Notes: generated by a model not told the origin, from the sequence alone. Shown: positions 36,889 to 49,670, numbered from the stretch's first letter. The stretch is DNA of 64,000 nt from Heliopora coerulea (GCA_030142905.1 JASJOG010000085.1:186001-250000); one strand, 5' to 3'. Numbers and translations are program-made.

Positions 36889-39800
36889 ATGGATCCATAT
36901 CGAAGTAAAAGAGTTGAGAAATATAAAAGATCCGGTGCTGCCCTCCCGTTACTGGTTCTCCTTGGCTGTGGTATACTATTCTTTTCAATTGCTCTGATTG
37001 CGTGCTCGTTCGTCATCAACTATGCCGATGATTTTCAAGTTGACGGAGATGTTGGACTTGAAGCGATAGTTCAAAGTCAGTTCAGCTACTGCCAATACTG
37101 GGCTGGGGTACCGGTGAGTAACGACCGTTAAGTCACGAAAATATTTTTTCAAAATGCTCAACTGATTCTCTCAGTATTCTTTCTCTCGTTTCATCTCCAA
37201 AACATTCATTACATAAACTACTAAAACAAGGTCAACCGTTTCACTAACAAGCCGCCCTTTTGAAATTTTATTCTGGCTATTAGGCCAGAAGATTTTGCTA
37301 ACGCCTGTTCAGCTCTGGAGTGCAGAATGAACAGAGTTGAATGAATAAGAGTTGCACTTTTTTACAACTGGTAACGGTTGTATCTTAAACTGTATTTTAA
37401 ATTATACGATCATTTTAAAGTCTGCTTGCAACCTGTAACAAATTTTTCTGAGCGTAACATGACTCTTTTCCCTTCACAGTTCTTCGTTACCGGCGTCTTA
37501 GTTCTGTGTTCAGGTATTTTTCAGAGATCAAGAGGGCTGGTTAGTAATTTTCCATAAATGTTTTTTGTATTTATCTACGTTTAGGGTAAGATTAAGAGCA
37601 AAAGATTTTGTTTGGAATTTTTCTTCAGCCCCTTCTACGAGAATATTGTAGTTTAATGTCTATTTTATATAGTTGTATTCCTTATGGCAATCTTTTTCAG
37701 GACTTTAACAGTAACACTTATTTCAATGTGATTACAGCTATACATTTTCGGAAAGTAACTTACTACAGTTACTTTTATCTATATATTTATCATCCGGGGT
37801 ATCTCCAAACTCCCACATTCTACTAGGCCTGTCCAATCTGAATATTTTACGTTTTCGAATCTACGGTTCGACTTTTTCCGAATATTCAAATCACTCGAGG
37901 AATATGCGCGTGGTCGAGAATAAGGAAGGGATCGGGATTATGGTGTATGTGTGTGTATATGTGTTAGCTCTTATCTACGGATCTTTTCTGAGTATTCACA
38001 ATCTATGGCATGTTTGGTCATTCCAGTCGTCATGATGCTCGAATTTCCGATATTCTCTCTGTTCAGTTAGTATTCGAATTTCGAATATTCGCGTATCATT
38101 GGTTGGAAGCGAATGTTCGCTTTAAGAACAGAAGCACGAATCCAACACCGAATTTACGAAATTTCATGAACAGCTGTACTATGCACTGTATGTGACTATA
38201 CCTCACTCTACAATCCATTTTGTCATTTAGACTATTACTGCTACCATATTTGGCATCACAGCTGTGTTCATAGCTGTTTTTGTCTTGTCTCTGGACTCCG
38301 CCAATTGGAACTTGTGGAATAACTTCTACAGAAATAAACTCTACTGGGAGTCAAAATCTGGATATAGCTGCGAAACTAATCGTACCGGCAGCTGTGTGTG
38401 TACACACACTAGCGGCACAAGTAAGTGTTGACAGTTTTCGCGTGTTCGCTTCAATATTTCTGTTACACTATAATAAACCAATAAGCCAGATATATAGGCA
38501 AATTTTAAGTAATACCATGACATGAGAGAAATTAATGATTAAATGTCCACGAAAGCCGAGGGAGGTTTGGGATTGTAATAGGTTGGGTTTTGTAATACCA
38601 TGATGACAGACGAAATTTACGTCGTATTGTTTCATGTTCTTTTTGGAATGTTAGTACTATTCATGTTAGGTACACCAGCCCTTGTATAAAATGAAATGTT
38701 TAATACTTAATTTTAGTATTGAAATTAACATCATTATTTGATGTTCGCAAAATCTCCATTTGAGAACGATAGAAACGGAGGTCATCATGGTATTACCTGA
38801 CTAACACTTTCCAGTTGACCCTGAACATGACAGTCGATGGGGCCGTCACAACGCCAGTCACCAATAACAGTCTTCCACAAGATTAGAACAGCCTGGACAA
38901 TCAACTTCGAACTTCTGTAGAAGACCAGTCCCTAGTTTTCCTCGACTATTTGAATTACGTGCATATGGCAGTCTACACACCTGAGTCTGCTCTAGTACAG
39001 ACGTTAACATTCTGACTGCAATTACTTAAAAACGTTTAGAAGGAAAAAAGGAAACATCCAGAAGTCATTGTAACCCCAATGACGCGTAGTTTCCTTTCGA
39101 CATTTAAACATTGGTTACTTCGTTTATTGCCTTCGTCGTATCAGCCAGCGTAAACTCTCCGGGAACTAGTCACTCGGAGGCATTAATCCCCAGTTCTTTG
39201 GTGATCCCCCTCAGGAATAAATGTCCCATGTTGCTAACAATGTTAGAGTTAGGATTATGGTTACAGCTGAGATATGGGCATTTTTTTTTTCCTCGATATC
39301 ATACTATTCCTAACAGGCAAGCAAATTTTAATTGAAGAAATATAAAATTGTTTTTCATGTTTATATACTGTTGTATAAACACGTGGCACGTTGCGAGACG
39401 AAAACCCAACTCGAAGGCAAGTGTATTTCAACTTTTCGAACGTCCCACAACATCCCAAGTGTTTATATCACAGAACATAAACATGGAAAACCATTTTGTA
39501 TTTCTATTACAAAATAATAACCAGGTATAAAAAGGGGCTATAAGATTCCGTGTTTAAATACTCTCAAATAAACACGGCTACGGACCTATCAGAACTCGTA
39601 TAAGAAGCTACTCATGTTGTAATAATTCAAAAGTGACAGTTGAATTTTATTTTGTCAGCCAGACTAATCGCCAATTATGAATGTGATGAAATAAGCGAAC
39701 TCAGCTCTCTCTACGGAGCAGTGGTCGGATCATCAATCGTGGTAGCCTTTCTCTCCACGCTTGCTGTTCTCATTATCGCAAAGACATTATCATGGAAGCG

Positions 39801-41029
39801 AATAAGATACGTAAGTACACATGAATAAACACTCCTGCAAGTAATGACATTAGTAAATTATTCACCGAAGAGGACGTGAATAGCGGTGGATATAGGAACC
39901 AATCAGATTGCGCAAAAAACCCTATCCACCTGCAAAGTATATGCTAATAGTAAATACATAGTAAATGATATATAGTAAATATACAGCAAATGATATATAG
40001 TAAATATATATAAATTTATAGTAAATGTTATATAGTAAATATATAGCAAATGATTTATAGTAAATATATATAAATATATAGTAAATATATAATAAATGAT
40101 ATATAGTAAATATATATATAAATATATAGTAAATATATAGTAAACTATATATAGTAAATATATATAAATATATAGTAAATGATATATAGTAAATGTATAT
40201 AAATATATAGTAAATTATATATAGTAAATTATATATAGTAAATATATATAAATATATATAAATATATAGTAAATCTATAGTAAATGCACGAAAAGAACTA
40301 GTCGGTTTACCAATTTCCCCAAAAATTTGCCAGCAACCTGAACATCGAAACAGAAAGCGCAGAAATGCGACAAAAATGGAAAGTGTTTCTAATAGCAACC
40401 GAGGTATAGATCTTGGGAACTGAAGCTTTGGGGATAAAATATAGTGGCGTGAATTGAGAGATCAAGACAGTTCGTATAAATCAGCGTTTCTTAACGAAGG
40501 TGGTACCACCTCCAGGTGGGCGTTCAGGAACTTCAAGGGGGGCACTAGAAGAACGGTAGCGGAGGGTAGTCGGTAGGATAAAAATGGTGGGTAATCATCA
40601 GTCCCTCACTACCACTGCATTTTAATTGATAATTAAATAAGAAAGTTGTCATTTAGTGTTAAAATCTAACATTGACCGACCAACTCGGCCATATCAAACT
40701 GAATAACTATATATTACAGTTATTCAGTTTAGTATTGCTCGGGGTTAGGCGCTGGCGAGGGCACAGAACTGGGACTGAGTGTGCTCAGTAGAGGGCGGGG
40801 AGAGGTTTCAGTATAAGGCTGGTGGGCGTGCATCCAAAAAAGCTTAAGAACCATTAGTATAAATGTTTATTTACATTAACGTTTTCCCCAGAGTCATCGT
40901 GGCTACTATGCAGACGAATTTCACACGGACACCGGACGTCGCACGCCATCCTTCGTCGAACTACCGTATGCCAGGCGTGGCGAGTACGCAGAGAGACTTG
41001 GACCAGTGACAGGACCGCCATACAAGTAA
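36889..41029 (+). CDS. Gene 5: CD20/MS4A-like tetraspan membrane protein (5 exons, about 254 aa)
   Basis: Exons: 36889-37113, 37480-37539, 38231-38420, 39659-39810, 40892-41029 (TAA). Phases 0, 0, 1, 0, all GT-AG. The ATG at 36889 (MDPYRSKRVEKYKRSG) is preceded by GCC, and the same start is shared by genes 6 and 7. TM1 spans about residues 18-44. The first loop ends CQYWAGVP. The 60-nt exon 2 is FFVTGVLVLCSGIFQRSRGL. Exon 3 gives TM3, LDSANWNLWNN, and cysteines C-x8-C-x-C with an NRT glycosylation sequon. Exon 4 gives NYECDE, then TM4 ending TLSWKRIRY. Exon 5 is a 45-residue tail ending VTGPPYK. The WAGxPFFVTG element before TM2 resembles the W.GG..F..SG pattern of CD20/MS4A proteins. Its twin is gene 7. 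Confidence 0.85.
39945..40290. repeat. AT-rich minisatellite (TATATAAATATATAGTAAAT-type unit), intron 4 of gene 5
   Basis: Many copies of ATATATAGTAAAT and TATATATAAATATATAGTAA. The low-complexity minus-strand open frame here is spurious. It is absent from the matching place in copy B (about 62180). Confidence 0.9.
40482..40856. mobile_element. hAT-type non-autonomous element with 8-bp target duplication
   Basis: The left end CAGCGTTTCTTAACG and the right end GCTTAAGAACCATTA form inverted ends sharing TTCTTAA. The element is flanked on both sides by the octamer GTATAAAT (40474-40481 and 40857-40864), the 8-bp duplication expected of hAT elements. It is 375 bp and non-coding. Copy B keeps only its right part. 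Confidence 0.8.
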
Positions 41030-41279
41030 ACTATCTATCGAAACTATCCTTACCAGGTAGCTTTCGATGAAACAATGTTGTGGCTATCTGGTGATTCCTG
41101 TGGTAAAAAAATCTGGAAAATGAATGTTTTTACTCTGGTTTAGCCTGTTGTAGTCTTAAAAGTAATATCAGATAGCTCTTGTCGTCTTGCTTCGCACACC
41201 TGTCATAGCTCAATTGATCCAGCAACAGTTTAACATTTATTCAATATTAATCATTTTGATGTGTTTCGACAGATTCTTT

Positions 41280-41433
41280 AATAAACAATTGATTTTGCAG
41301 GAAAGAGTGAATTGTGTTCATGACTTGTTATGCTTTAACATCAATAACGGCCTGGCAAAACTACGATTTTGGACAAATATTATTTATGATAGAAATGCCA
41401 GATACCTTAAATTTTGGGGCGGAAATGAATAAA
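41280..41433 (+). promoter_or_regulatory. Candidate poly(A) signals of gene 5
   Basis: AATAAA occurs at 41280-41285 and again at 41428-41433, about 250 and 400 nt after the stop codon. Both are kept in copy B (the first at 62957-62962). No transcript end can be proved from sequence alone. Confidence 0.35.
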
Positions 41434-42077
41434 AGTAAAGTTGATACTTCTTTGACAATATAATAAGCATAGCTGATTTTGACATCATGTGCCGCTGTTT
41501 TTTAGCGATCCGTGATGTTTTTTTTCGTCACTTACGTGAAACTAGGCATGAACTTTTCATATAGTTGAGATGAATTGAATGAACTATGAATTTCGTCATC
41601 TTACGATGAGAAAGATGCCGAAAGAGAAGGCAAGTGCACATCTACTTATTCTTCATGTCGGCGTTAAAAGAAGAGAAATTCGTTAGACGTTACGCAAGTT
41701 AAAAGCTAAAACAGAGTTAAATAGTATTTAGTCAAGAGTGTTTACAGCCGAAGTAAGTTATCAGCAAAATACTATTGCGTAAACATAATGTCATAAACAC
41801 GTAGCACCACTGAGTTCAGAACAGTATCCCGCTACTTTTAACAACTCAATTGGTAGTTAGGGAGTTATTAGCTATGCTACGTAGCTAAGAGAAAGAAAAT
41901 GTACAGTTCTACTGACAGAAAAATATTCCTACATTACTTATCCAATACAGATTGTCTATCAACTCTGGATATAGTGGTTCTTATAGAGATTACTCTTATA
42001 CAGATTAAATAGTGTTGGTAAAGTAAATACCTACTTTACATGAAGCACAAAGGATTAAATTGTCAATCGTTATGAAG

Positions 42078-42606
42078 CAACTAGCCGGTACCCGGGCTTC
42101 GCCCAGAATTATGGAGAACAAATGAAAAAGTTCCCTTTTCTTTCAAATATGATTTTAGAAAATTGAATGGTTCCTCACGAAGAAATAATTGTGCACAGAG
42201 TACCAGAGATATGTGTAGATAATGTTATTGTTTCTGTACCAGTTGATCACGTCCCATGCTGTCCAACGTGCACGGACACGGTTGAACACCTGAATGGTGT
42301 CAGGAAAAGTAAGCAAGCACGTTATCAGGAAAACACGCCTCTCGTGGAAATCAACTTCGGTTGACGAGGCCAGCGTGTTAAAATAAAGGTATTCATTCAT
42401 TCATTCATTCATTCATTCATTCATTCATTCATTCATTCATTCACCATGGTTTCATTTTTGAGGTATTTTCTGAGGTATTGATTGCTAATTTTACTCATCT
42501 GGTCATGGTGAGTTCGAATATGTAATCGAATCTTCTGTAAGTCTTGTGGTTCTGGAGTTCTAAGGTAACAGACGAACGCCGTGATGCAGCAAATTTATAT
42601 ATACAG
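42078..42606. mobile_element. Probable SINE-like insertion absent from copy B, with (ATTC)n run
   Basis: In copy B the flanks CAATCGTTATGA and TATGTATATGAAAGGGG are almost adjacent (63737-63770). Copy A has about 530 bp between them. These begin near CTAGCCGGTACCCGGGCTTC and include some 13 ATTC units at about 42390-42441. The family is not identified. Deletion from copy B is the alternative. Confidence 0.5.
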
Positions 42607-42726
42607 ATTATGTATATGAAAGGGGCTCAACGTTGAAAAAGCGAGTAATTGGCTTCATTTTAAACCGTAAATGAGGAACGCGAGATTATTCTTCAAAGAA
42701 CAATCATTGTCAATTCAGGATCACTA

Positions 42727-44524
42727 CACCTTTTTCGGATCAAATTCAGAAATTTCCAATTGAATTTCAGATTATTCAAGTGAAATTCAGAAATTTCCAA
42801 ACGAATTTCAGATAATTCAAATCAAATTCCGAAATTTCCAATTGAATTTCAGATATTTCAAGTGAAATTCAGAACTTTCCAAACGAATTTCAGATAATTC
42901 AAATCAAAATCAGAAATTTCCAAATGAATTTAAGATAAATCCATTTCAAATTCAGAAATGTCCAAATGTATTTCCGATAATTCAAATCAATTTTAGATAG
43001 TTCCAAATGCATTTCAGAATACTAATAAATTTCGGACACTTTTGTTTTATTATACATATCAATTTACAAAATACATTGCACAACAATATTAAAGAGGTAA
43101 ATAAAATGAAACAACAGAAGCATTAGGTTCCTACGTCCATGTCTTCCAAATTAAGCGCACGATGGAAAAAGCCTTGTGCATGTTGACATGCATTTACAAT
43201 ATCCCGTGGAGCGATTTGTCTCATAGCATTATCAATTAGTCCTTCGACGTAAGCCAGACGTTGTTCACCCACTGCGGGAGGTTCAACTTGAGGAACTCAC
43301 ATTTGCTGTCTTACAACGGCTTTCATTTTGCTCCAAATCGTCTCCACGGGATTCAGCATTGGAGAGTACGGTCCCAAACGACAGATAATTAACCCTGGGT
43401 AGTCATTTACGCATTCTTCAAACTTTGAGTGACAAGGTGCATTGTCACAGACGAGAACTACGGAGTCAATTCTTACCCCAGCCGGAAGATTCTGTAGCAT
43501 CTCCAAAACCCAAGTCTTTGCTGTATCGGATTTAAAAGCTCCACGACGTCTTGTGCTGTGAATCATCTGATATGCAGATATTGCACACACAACATGAACA
43601 TTTGGTCCCTTAAAAGTTGGTAGCGGCATAACTGCTCTGTCACCAACACGTGCGCGACCATGAGACCTTCTACAGAAAAGGTTAATATTGGTTTCATCCA
43701 TCCAAATAATCATTTTGCCTTCTCGCATGTGCTCACTAATTCTTGCAACATACTGGCGCCGAAGCTCCTTGTTGGCGTCACTATTCATTGTTGCAGGAAT
43801 AGCATGTGCCTTTTTCAGGGTTATGAGTTTCCCATTCAAGTAGTTGTGGATAGTTGATTTACTAAGGTGAACTCCAAATGCTTGTTGTGTTCTCTCTGAC
43901 AACTGGTTTAAAGTTAAACCAGGGTCCCTTTCGATTATGGCCACAACGTCATCTATTTGATCATCAGTTAGCTTCTTCTGACGTCCACCTTTGGGTTTTG
44001 GATGTTCAGCATCAGCGCGAATCCAGGTATACGTAGTTTTGTATTTCACTCCTAACTGTTCGGCAAGCTCTCGCCCATTTCCGCCATTATTAGCTAACCT
44101 GACAATTCTTTCTCGGTCAGCAAGCGATATTCGAGAGTAAGGACCACGTTGCATATTTCTCTACACATCAACAAATTGTCAATAGTGATAAGGATATTTA
44201 TTTAGAAATTATGAATATCAATTGGAAATGTCTGAAATCCCTATGGACATCTCTGATCACTATTTGGAAATGTCTGAAATTCACTTAGACAATCTGAATA
44301 TCATATGGAAACGTCTGAAATCCCTTTGGACATTTCTGATTATTATTTGGAAATGTCTGAAATTCACTTAGACAATCTGAATATCAGATGGAAACGTCTG
44401 AAATCCCTTTGGACATTTCTGAATATCATTTGCAAACATCTGAAATCCATATGGAAAATCTGAATATCATTTGGAAATATCTGAAATCATTTTGGAAATT
44501 TCTGAATTCCATTGAAAAAAGGTG
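42727..44524 (-). mobile_element. Tc1/mariner-superfamily DNA transposon (1.8 kb, TA target)
   Basis: The ends CACCTTTTTC and GAAAAAAGGTG are inverted and sit inside TA dinucleotides (42725-42726 and 44525-44526). The inverted similarity continues with AATTCAGAAATTTCCAA. About 290 bp at each side consist of roughly 40-bp sub-repeats of AAATTCAGAAATTTCCAA / GAATTTCAGATAATTCAA. Copy B shows the empty site (GGATCATCAGTTAATCGG near 63865), against GGATCAC-TA-element-TA-GTTAATCGG here. The element therefore most likely inserted after the segmental duplication. It encodes one transposase on the minus strand. Confidence 0.85.
43123..44154 (-). pseudogene. Tc1/mariner-type transposase interrupted by one in-frame stop
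   Basis: The ATG at 44154 (MQRGPYSRISLADRERIVRL) opens an N-terminal helix-turn-helix region (ELAEQLGVKYKTTYTW) and a second HTH-like segment. The DDE catalytic domain follows: WMDETNIN (first Asp), VLVCDNAPCHS (second Asp), and YSPMLNPVETIWSKMK (Glu, about 33 residues after the second Asp). After 285 residues a TGA (43297-43299) interrupts. The same frame then stays open for 57 more codons to TAA at 43123. Reading across gives about 343 positions, the usual size for the superfamily. A CGA-to-TGA transition is the simplest cause. All three catalytic residues lie before the stop. It would be presumed inactive unless the truncated form works. Confidence 0.8.
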
Positions 44525-45179
44525 TAGTTAATCGGTCGTTTTCATTCCGTTTATTTTGGTCGATTAATCCAGTTCAAATTTCTCATGAGAAAAACTGCTT
44601 TGAACACATTCACAGTCTGTTTAAGAACAAACTAACCTTGCTCAGCAGCATGTACCGAATTTGTTCACAAGTTTCGTTAATCCAAATCTAGGCTTACCAC
44701 ATTTCAAACAACTGCTTTCAGTGCTGTAATAAACGATTCTTTGTTTCCATTCCAATTATAAATTCGCTGCCCCAGTGGCTTGTCTTTCATTGCGTATCAA
44801 AACTTAGTCAAAAATATCGACATTTCACCCAACGACTTTGATAGCATATTATATTATATCCGTGCCAGAATCACACATTAAAATAAATAACATGGCATGA
44901 AGTTGACCTTCTTAATTCAAACCAGTGACCCTATTAATTGCTTAATTACCTGTTCCTCGCCCATTCGGTGAATGAAAATCTCAGATTGAAGTCCCTAGTT
45001 GCTAAAACTCTAAGGCGAATGATTTAACGTCGTTATCCTCGAAAACGAGAAAGTCTCGCTGTTACTCAAAGGAACGCACCAGTTACAAAGGCAATGTTTT
45101 TGCCTCGATTATTTAAAGACATTGAGTCAGTACAAGAGAATGCTCAGTGCGTGGTAAGGGAGGCTAATTTCCTCCTACA

Positions 45180-46810
45180 TCCTCCTTGATCCAGTTCCTG
45201 CCTTTGTTCTGAAAGAGTGTTTGCCTGTTTTGCTCCCTGTTATGACGAAGATCATTAATCTTTCCATTGACACTGCTGTGATGCCTGACTGCTTTAAACT
45301 AGCTATTTTGAATCCATTGCTAAAAAAGCCTTGTCTCGACTTTGAAATTTTCGCTCATTTTAGGCCAATTTCGAATCTTATGTTCATGTCCAAGCTCACG
45401 GAAAAAGTTGTTACGCTGCAGTTGATTGATTATATAACTGATTATACAATCATCATGATGAGACTTTTCAATCTGCGTATAAACTATTGCATAGCACTGA
45501 AACTGCTCTTGTAAGAGTAAACAATGACATTCTCGTTGCTTTAGACAATCATCAATCTGTTATACTGCTACTTTTAGATTTATCAGCTGCTTTCGACACT
45601 GTAGATCATAATATCTTGCTTGATAGGCTAGCTTCTCGCTTTGGTGTAAGTGGTTCGGCCCTCTCCTGGTTTAGATCATATCTTAGTAATAGACATCAGT
45701 TTGTTAATATCAAAGGGGAGAGGTCTTCATGCCGACCATTATCTTGTGGGGTACCCCAGGGGTCTGTCTTGGGCCCTATATTGTATCTACGATACACTTC
45801 TCCACTTGGGGATATTGTGCGGAGGTATGATATGGGTTTCCACTTTTATGCTGATGATTCCCAGTTATACCTGTCCTTCGACTCCCGGTGTAGTGAAGCG
45901 CAAGCATCAGCGGTTGCTCAAATTCAAGCCTGTGCTAGTGATATTGATAACTGGATGAAGGTAAATAAGCTTAAGATTAATAGCGATAAGTCTGAACTTC
46001 TTGTGATTAGTTCCAGATATCGTCCTCGTCCTTTTGTCAACTCTATTAGCATTAATGATTACTGTGTTCAGCCCTCTGTTTCTGCAAGGAACTTAGGTAT
46101 GGTTGTCGACAATTGTTTAAATTTAGAAGAGCATGTTAGCTCTATATGTAAGTCAGCTTTTTTTTCACATTAGGAGAATTGCAAAAATTAGGGACTATTT
46201 GTCAGAAGAATCAACGGCAGTTCTTGTGCATGCTTTTGTTACGTGCAGGCTAGATTATGGGAATGCGTTTTTATACGGTCTGCCTGATTACCTCATCCAA
46301 AGGCTACAAGCGGTCCAAAATCGCGCTGCTCGTTTAGTCAAGCGCTGTCCTAAATATGCACATGCTTCACCGTTACTTATGGAACTCCACTGGCTGCCGG
46401 TCGAGCAACGTATTATTTTCAAGCTTTTGTTATTAGTTTTTAAGTCTTTGAATAATTTAGCACCTCTCTACATTAATGAATAATTATATCGTTACAGTCC
46501 AAGTCGTAATCTTAGATCTGCGAACCAATGCCTTCTTGATATTTCTAGGTCTAATCAAAGGGCTTATGGTGACTGAGCATTTTCTGTGGCAGCTCCGAAG
46601 TTATGGAATGCTCTGCCCATTAGCATTAGGCAAAGTCGTACACTCTCTATTTTAAAGACTCATCTTTTTAGACAAGCTTTTTTGTAATTTAATTAATTTT
46701 ATTGTAGTATTGTAAAGCGCCGTAGGGCAGTTAGTGTATATAGCGCTATATAAATATGTTATTATTATTATTATTATTATTAATACTATTATTATTATTA
46801 TTATTATTAC
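45180..46810 (+). mobile_element. 5'-truncated, frameshifted L2/CR1-like non-LTR retrotransposon
   Basis: Three successive frames cover a reverse transcriptase. The first is fingers-region sequence ending near 45440 (FRPISNLMFMSKLTEKVV). The second covers 45487-46173, with motif A ([12 protein letters not shown]), motif B ([10 protein letters not shown]) and the catalytic FYADD. The third covers 46133-46483, with the C-terminal RRIAKIRDYLSEES to LHWLPVEQR. Two frame changes (about 45480 and 46150) and loss of the endonuclease show it is dead. The 3' end has AGCGCCGTAGGGCAG and AGCGCTATATAAAT followed by an (ATT)n tail, as in L2/CR1-type elements. It lies upstream of gene 6. Confidence 0.85.
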
Positions 46811-47814
46811 ATAGCAATCATTGGCAACGCACCGCCCAGCGAACGGTGGGAGTACAGCTACAGTTCAATGACTCACCCAATGAAATTCACCAGTAGTCCC
46901 TTCACTCAGAATACATCTGAGAGTTTCTTTTGGCCAAGGTAGCCAACGCCTTGCCAACTTGTTCTCAAATCAGATCATTATGGATCCGTACAAAAGTAAA
47001 GGACCAGTTATGAATCGGAAATCCGGAGCAGCCCTTTCTTTCCTGGTGCTGCTTGGCTGTGGAATCGTATTCTTTGGGATCGTTGCAATTGTTTGTTGCT
47101 TTGTGATAAATTTTGCCAGCGATTTTCAAGTTGACTCTGGCGGTGGTATTGAGGCAGTTGTCCAATGTCGATTCACCTACAGTCAATACTGGGCTGGAAT
47201 ACCTGTGAGTACTGCTAGTTAAATCACGAATATCGTCTCTCCATTTGATTTGGTTTTAGCATGCTTCACACATCACCTAAGTAGCGTCAGTTGGACAAAG
47301 ACGAACGAGAAATGCAAAATGCAACAGTAAATGTTTTTCCTAAGAGCTGATTTCTGCCTCTTTTCTTTAATATTACCTCATTTAGGAGTGTAACGGCCAA
47401 CCGAACAATCACATGATGAATTGTGAAAGAAGGATCAAAATAGGAATTTATAAATGATAGATAAAACTATGAATAAACAACGTTAATTCCATGAACCATC
47501 GACAGTTCTGATAACTTATGTACTTTGTATATTTTTCCAAGAAGTAGAAAAGTAGACCTGTCCGAGTCACTGACTTGTTTATTGTCAGTCTAAGAAAAGT
47601 TTTTAGCTAACTTGCAACATTTGTCGTATCTTGAAATTCATGTGTCGGGTCACACTCGTGATTAGTTTCCCTCCACAAGAATAATTGCAATTTTTATCAA
47701 CAGGGACAAGCATCGCGTCTCTGCAACTTTAAGTTTTTCATTGACATTTGTAGAAATTTTTCGGACTTGAACTCCCGTGAAAACTTTCACAATATTATTG
47801 CAATATGTTCTTTT

Positions 47815-47940
47815 ACACGCTCTCAAGCTATTTTACTCAGAAAAACGTTCTGAGTCCCTAACGAGAATCGAACCCGTAACCTTCTGATCGCCGGTGAGAT
47901 GCTCTAACCATTGAGCTACATGGACTCAGATCGAGAGCGA
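47815..47940 (-). mobile_element. tRNA-derived SINE / tRNA pseudogene in intron 1 of gene 6
   Basis: On the minus strand it reads TGTAGCTCAATGGTTAGAGC (box A, about 47902-47921) and GGTTACGGGTTCGATTCTCG (box B, about 47864-47883), with near-complete acceptor and T-stem pairing. Position 33 of the anticodon loop would be C rather than U, and the same flanking block (CTGAGTAAAATAGCTTGAGA) follows in other copies. A SINE head is therefore more likely than a working tRNA gene. Confidence 0.65.
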
Positions 47941-49589
47941 AGGTTAACATTATTGCGATACTTTAAATACTATAGCAATACTCTCAAAACGACATACAGT
48001 CACTGCAATATCAGTTGAGCAACTAACATTCTCATAGTAGCCCCTCCTAACTTTATTTAACAACTTTCACCTCGGTTCTTTTTTTCATATCACGGCGTAT
48101 ACGTCTCCTCATGCAGAGCTATTCCCGAATTTATGCTCCATCTTAAAAGTACTACCACTTTACAGCCACTAACATTGCTAGCGACCATGCCATTTCACCT
48201 TAGCATATTTCGTACTCAATTTTGCGATGTCCAGAGCAGCTCAATGACAACGAGAACAACTAATCGTGAACTGATTAACAAAGTCGTGAGTCAATTGGAC
48301 CGAGTAAAAGTTGGATCTGCTAAGTCATGTTGTCTTACGCTATTTCGTAAAGACAATCCTAAAATTTAATTTATCTTCGAAAGTGTTTATTTGCACGTTA
48401 CAATTTATTCCCATGATTTCATAGTGATGTTTAGTTCTCAAGATTTAATTGTTTTTCACTATGGGGCACCCTAAAATGGATGTCTGTTAATGATTGATCA
48501 ACTCTAAAAACAACGTCCTTGAGGCAAAACATACTTTTATTGATCAAAGCAAAAGTGGATTCATTAAACACCAAACAAGGTAGAGTCATGGAGGCTCAGG
48601 CCTCGACTAAACTGTCCTGAGAGCAATTGTCGAGCCCATTCAAAAAATTTAATTATCCTAGAGGACAGATACACTAAATTTATAACGTGTTGCACATTGA
48701 TGTCAAAATACCTACAGAAGAATAAGCGTCTCTTACTATCGAGTAGACATGTTCAGATATGGTATAGCTTACTGTATATAAATATTATTGGATACATGAA
48801 TGAAAATAAAAGGTTAAACTACAGTTAATTATAAAGGCTTCGTTCTTTCCTTTGTAGTCCCTTTTCACCGGTGTGTCAGTGATATGTTCAGGCACTTATC
48901 AACGAGTCAGGGGATTGGTAAGTCAACTTCCTACTATTGACAAAAAAGTAGAGTGCTGAGAAGAAAGTGTTTAACGACGTGTTTGAAACGCCAAAAGAGA
49001 GGAGTTAGTGACGTTCCGAACGAAGGCTCTTCATCGGAGTGAAACGTGGCCCTCCGCTCATAACATCACTATCTGTTCACTCAAGTGTCTGTAGTTCCCT
49101 CAACCTTTGGGCTCTTAAACATCCTAATATGTGTTTAATAAATGACGTTTCGCGATTGACATTCGCAGAGTAGTTGCGTTATTAACGAGCACTGTATTAG
49201 AGGACGCAAACTAGAACGGTAGCGATGTAAAGGTGAGTTAATGCAAAGCAATGAATCGGGCAGATTCGCATTCTGATGTATGTAAATTATTGGACTTACT
49301 CACATATATATTGTACCATCAGATTAGTGAATAGGGCTCTGTCTGAGCTCGTGGGCTGTAATGGCTGAAAATTACATCCTTAAGAAGCACTCACGTTGTC
49401 TGAGAGTACCGACCAGGAGTAGAAAGTAATGAAATGTTATATGGACTAAGGAGTAAAGTCATTCGCCTCTCCAGTACTTGATACTGAGCAGTACTGCAAT
49501 ACTCGGTGGCTTCAACGTGTGAATATCGATACTTGTTCAAGTCAGAATATTTCAAGAATTGACCTGCACTGTTGAGGTCAACTAGAAAA

Positions 49590-49670
49590 GTGGACAAGAA
49601 CGGGATTCGAACTTGCATCATCGGGTTACCGGACCGCTGCTCTACCATTCGAGCTAACGAGTAAAGTGGG
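49590..49670 (-). mobile_element. Second tRNA-derived SINE head in intron 2 of gene 6
   Basis: On the minus strand it reads GTTAGCTCGAATGGTAGAGC (box A) and CAAGTTCGAATCCCGTTCTT (box B), a tRNA-like head different from the one at 47815-47940. No CCA or clear acceptor stem was confirmed. Confidence 0.55.

Larger units (their letters stand above)
41030..46979. other. Region between genes 5 and 6, rich in transposons
   Basis: It contains an insertion with an (ATTC)n tail at about 42078-42606 that copy B lacks, a Tc1/mariner-type element (42727-44524), and a truncated L2/CR1-like LINE (about 45180-46810). The rest is non-coding. Confidence 0.6.

Noticed and set aside
39922..40398. 158-residue minus-strand open frame rich in Ile/Tyr
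   Set aside because: Translation of the AT minisatellite in gene 5 intron 4. Absent from copy B.
42155..42400. Overlapping + and - strand open frames (about 65-81 residues) in the copy A-only insertion
   Set aside because: No recognisable domain, no splice context, and located in a probable SINE-like insertion.
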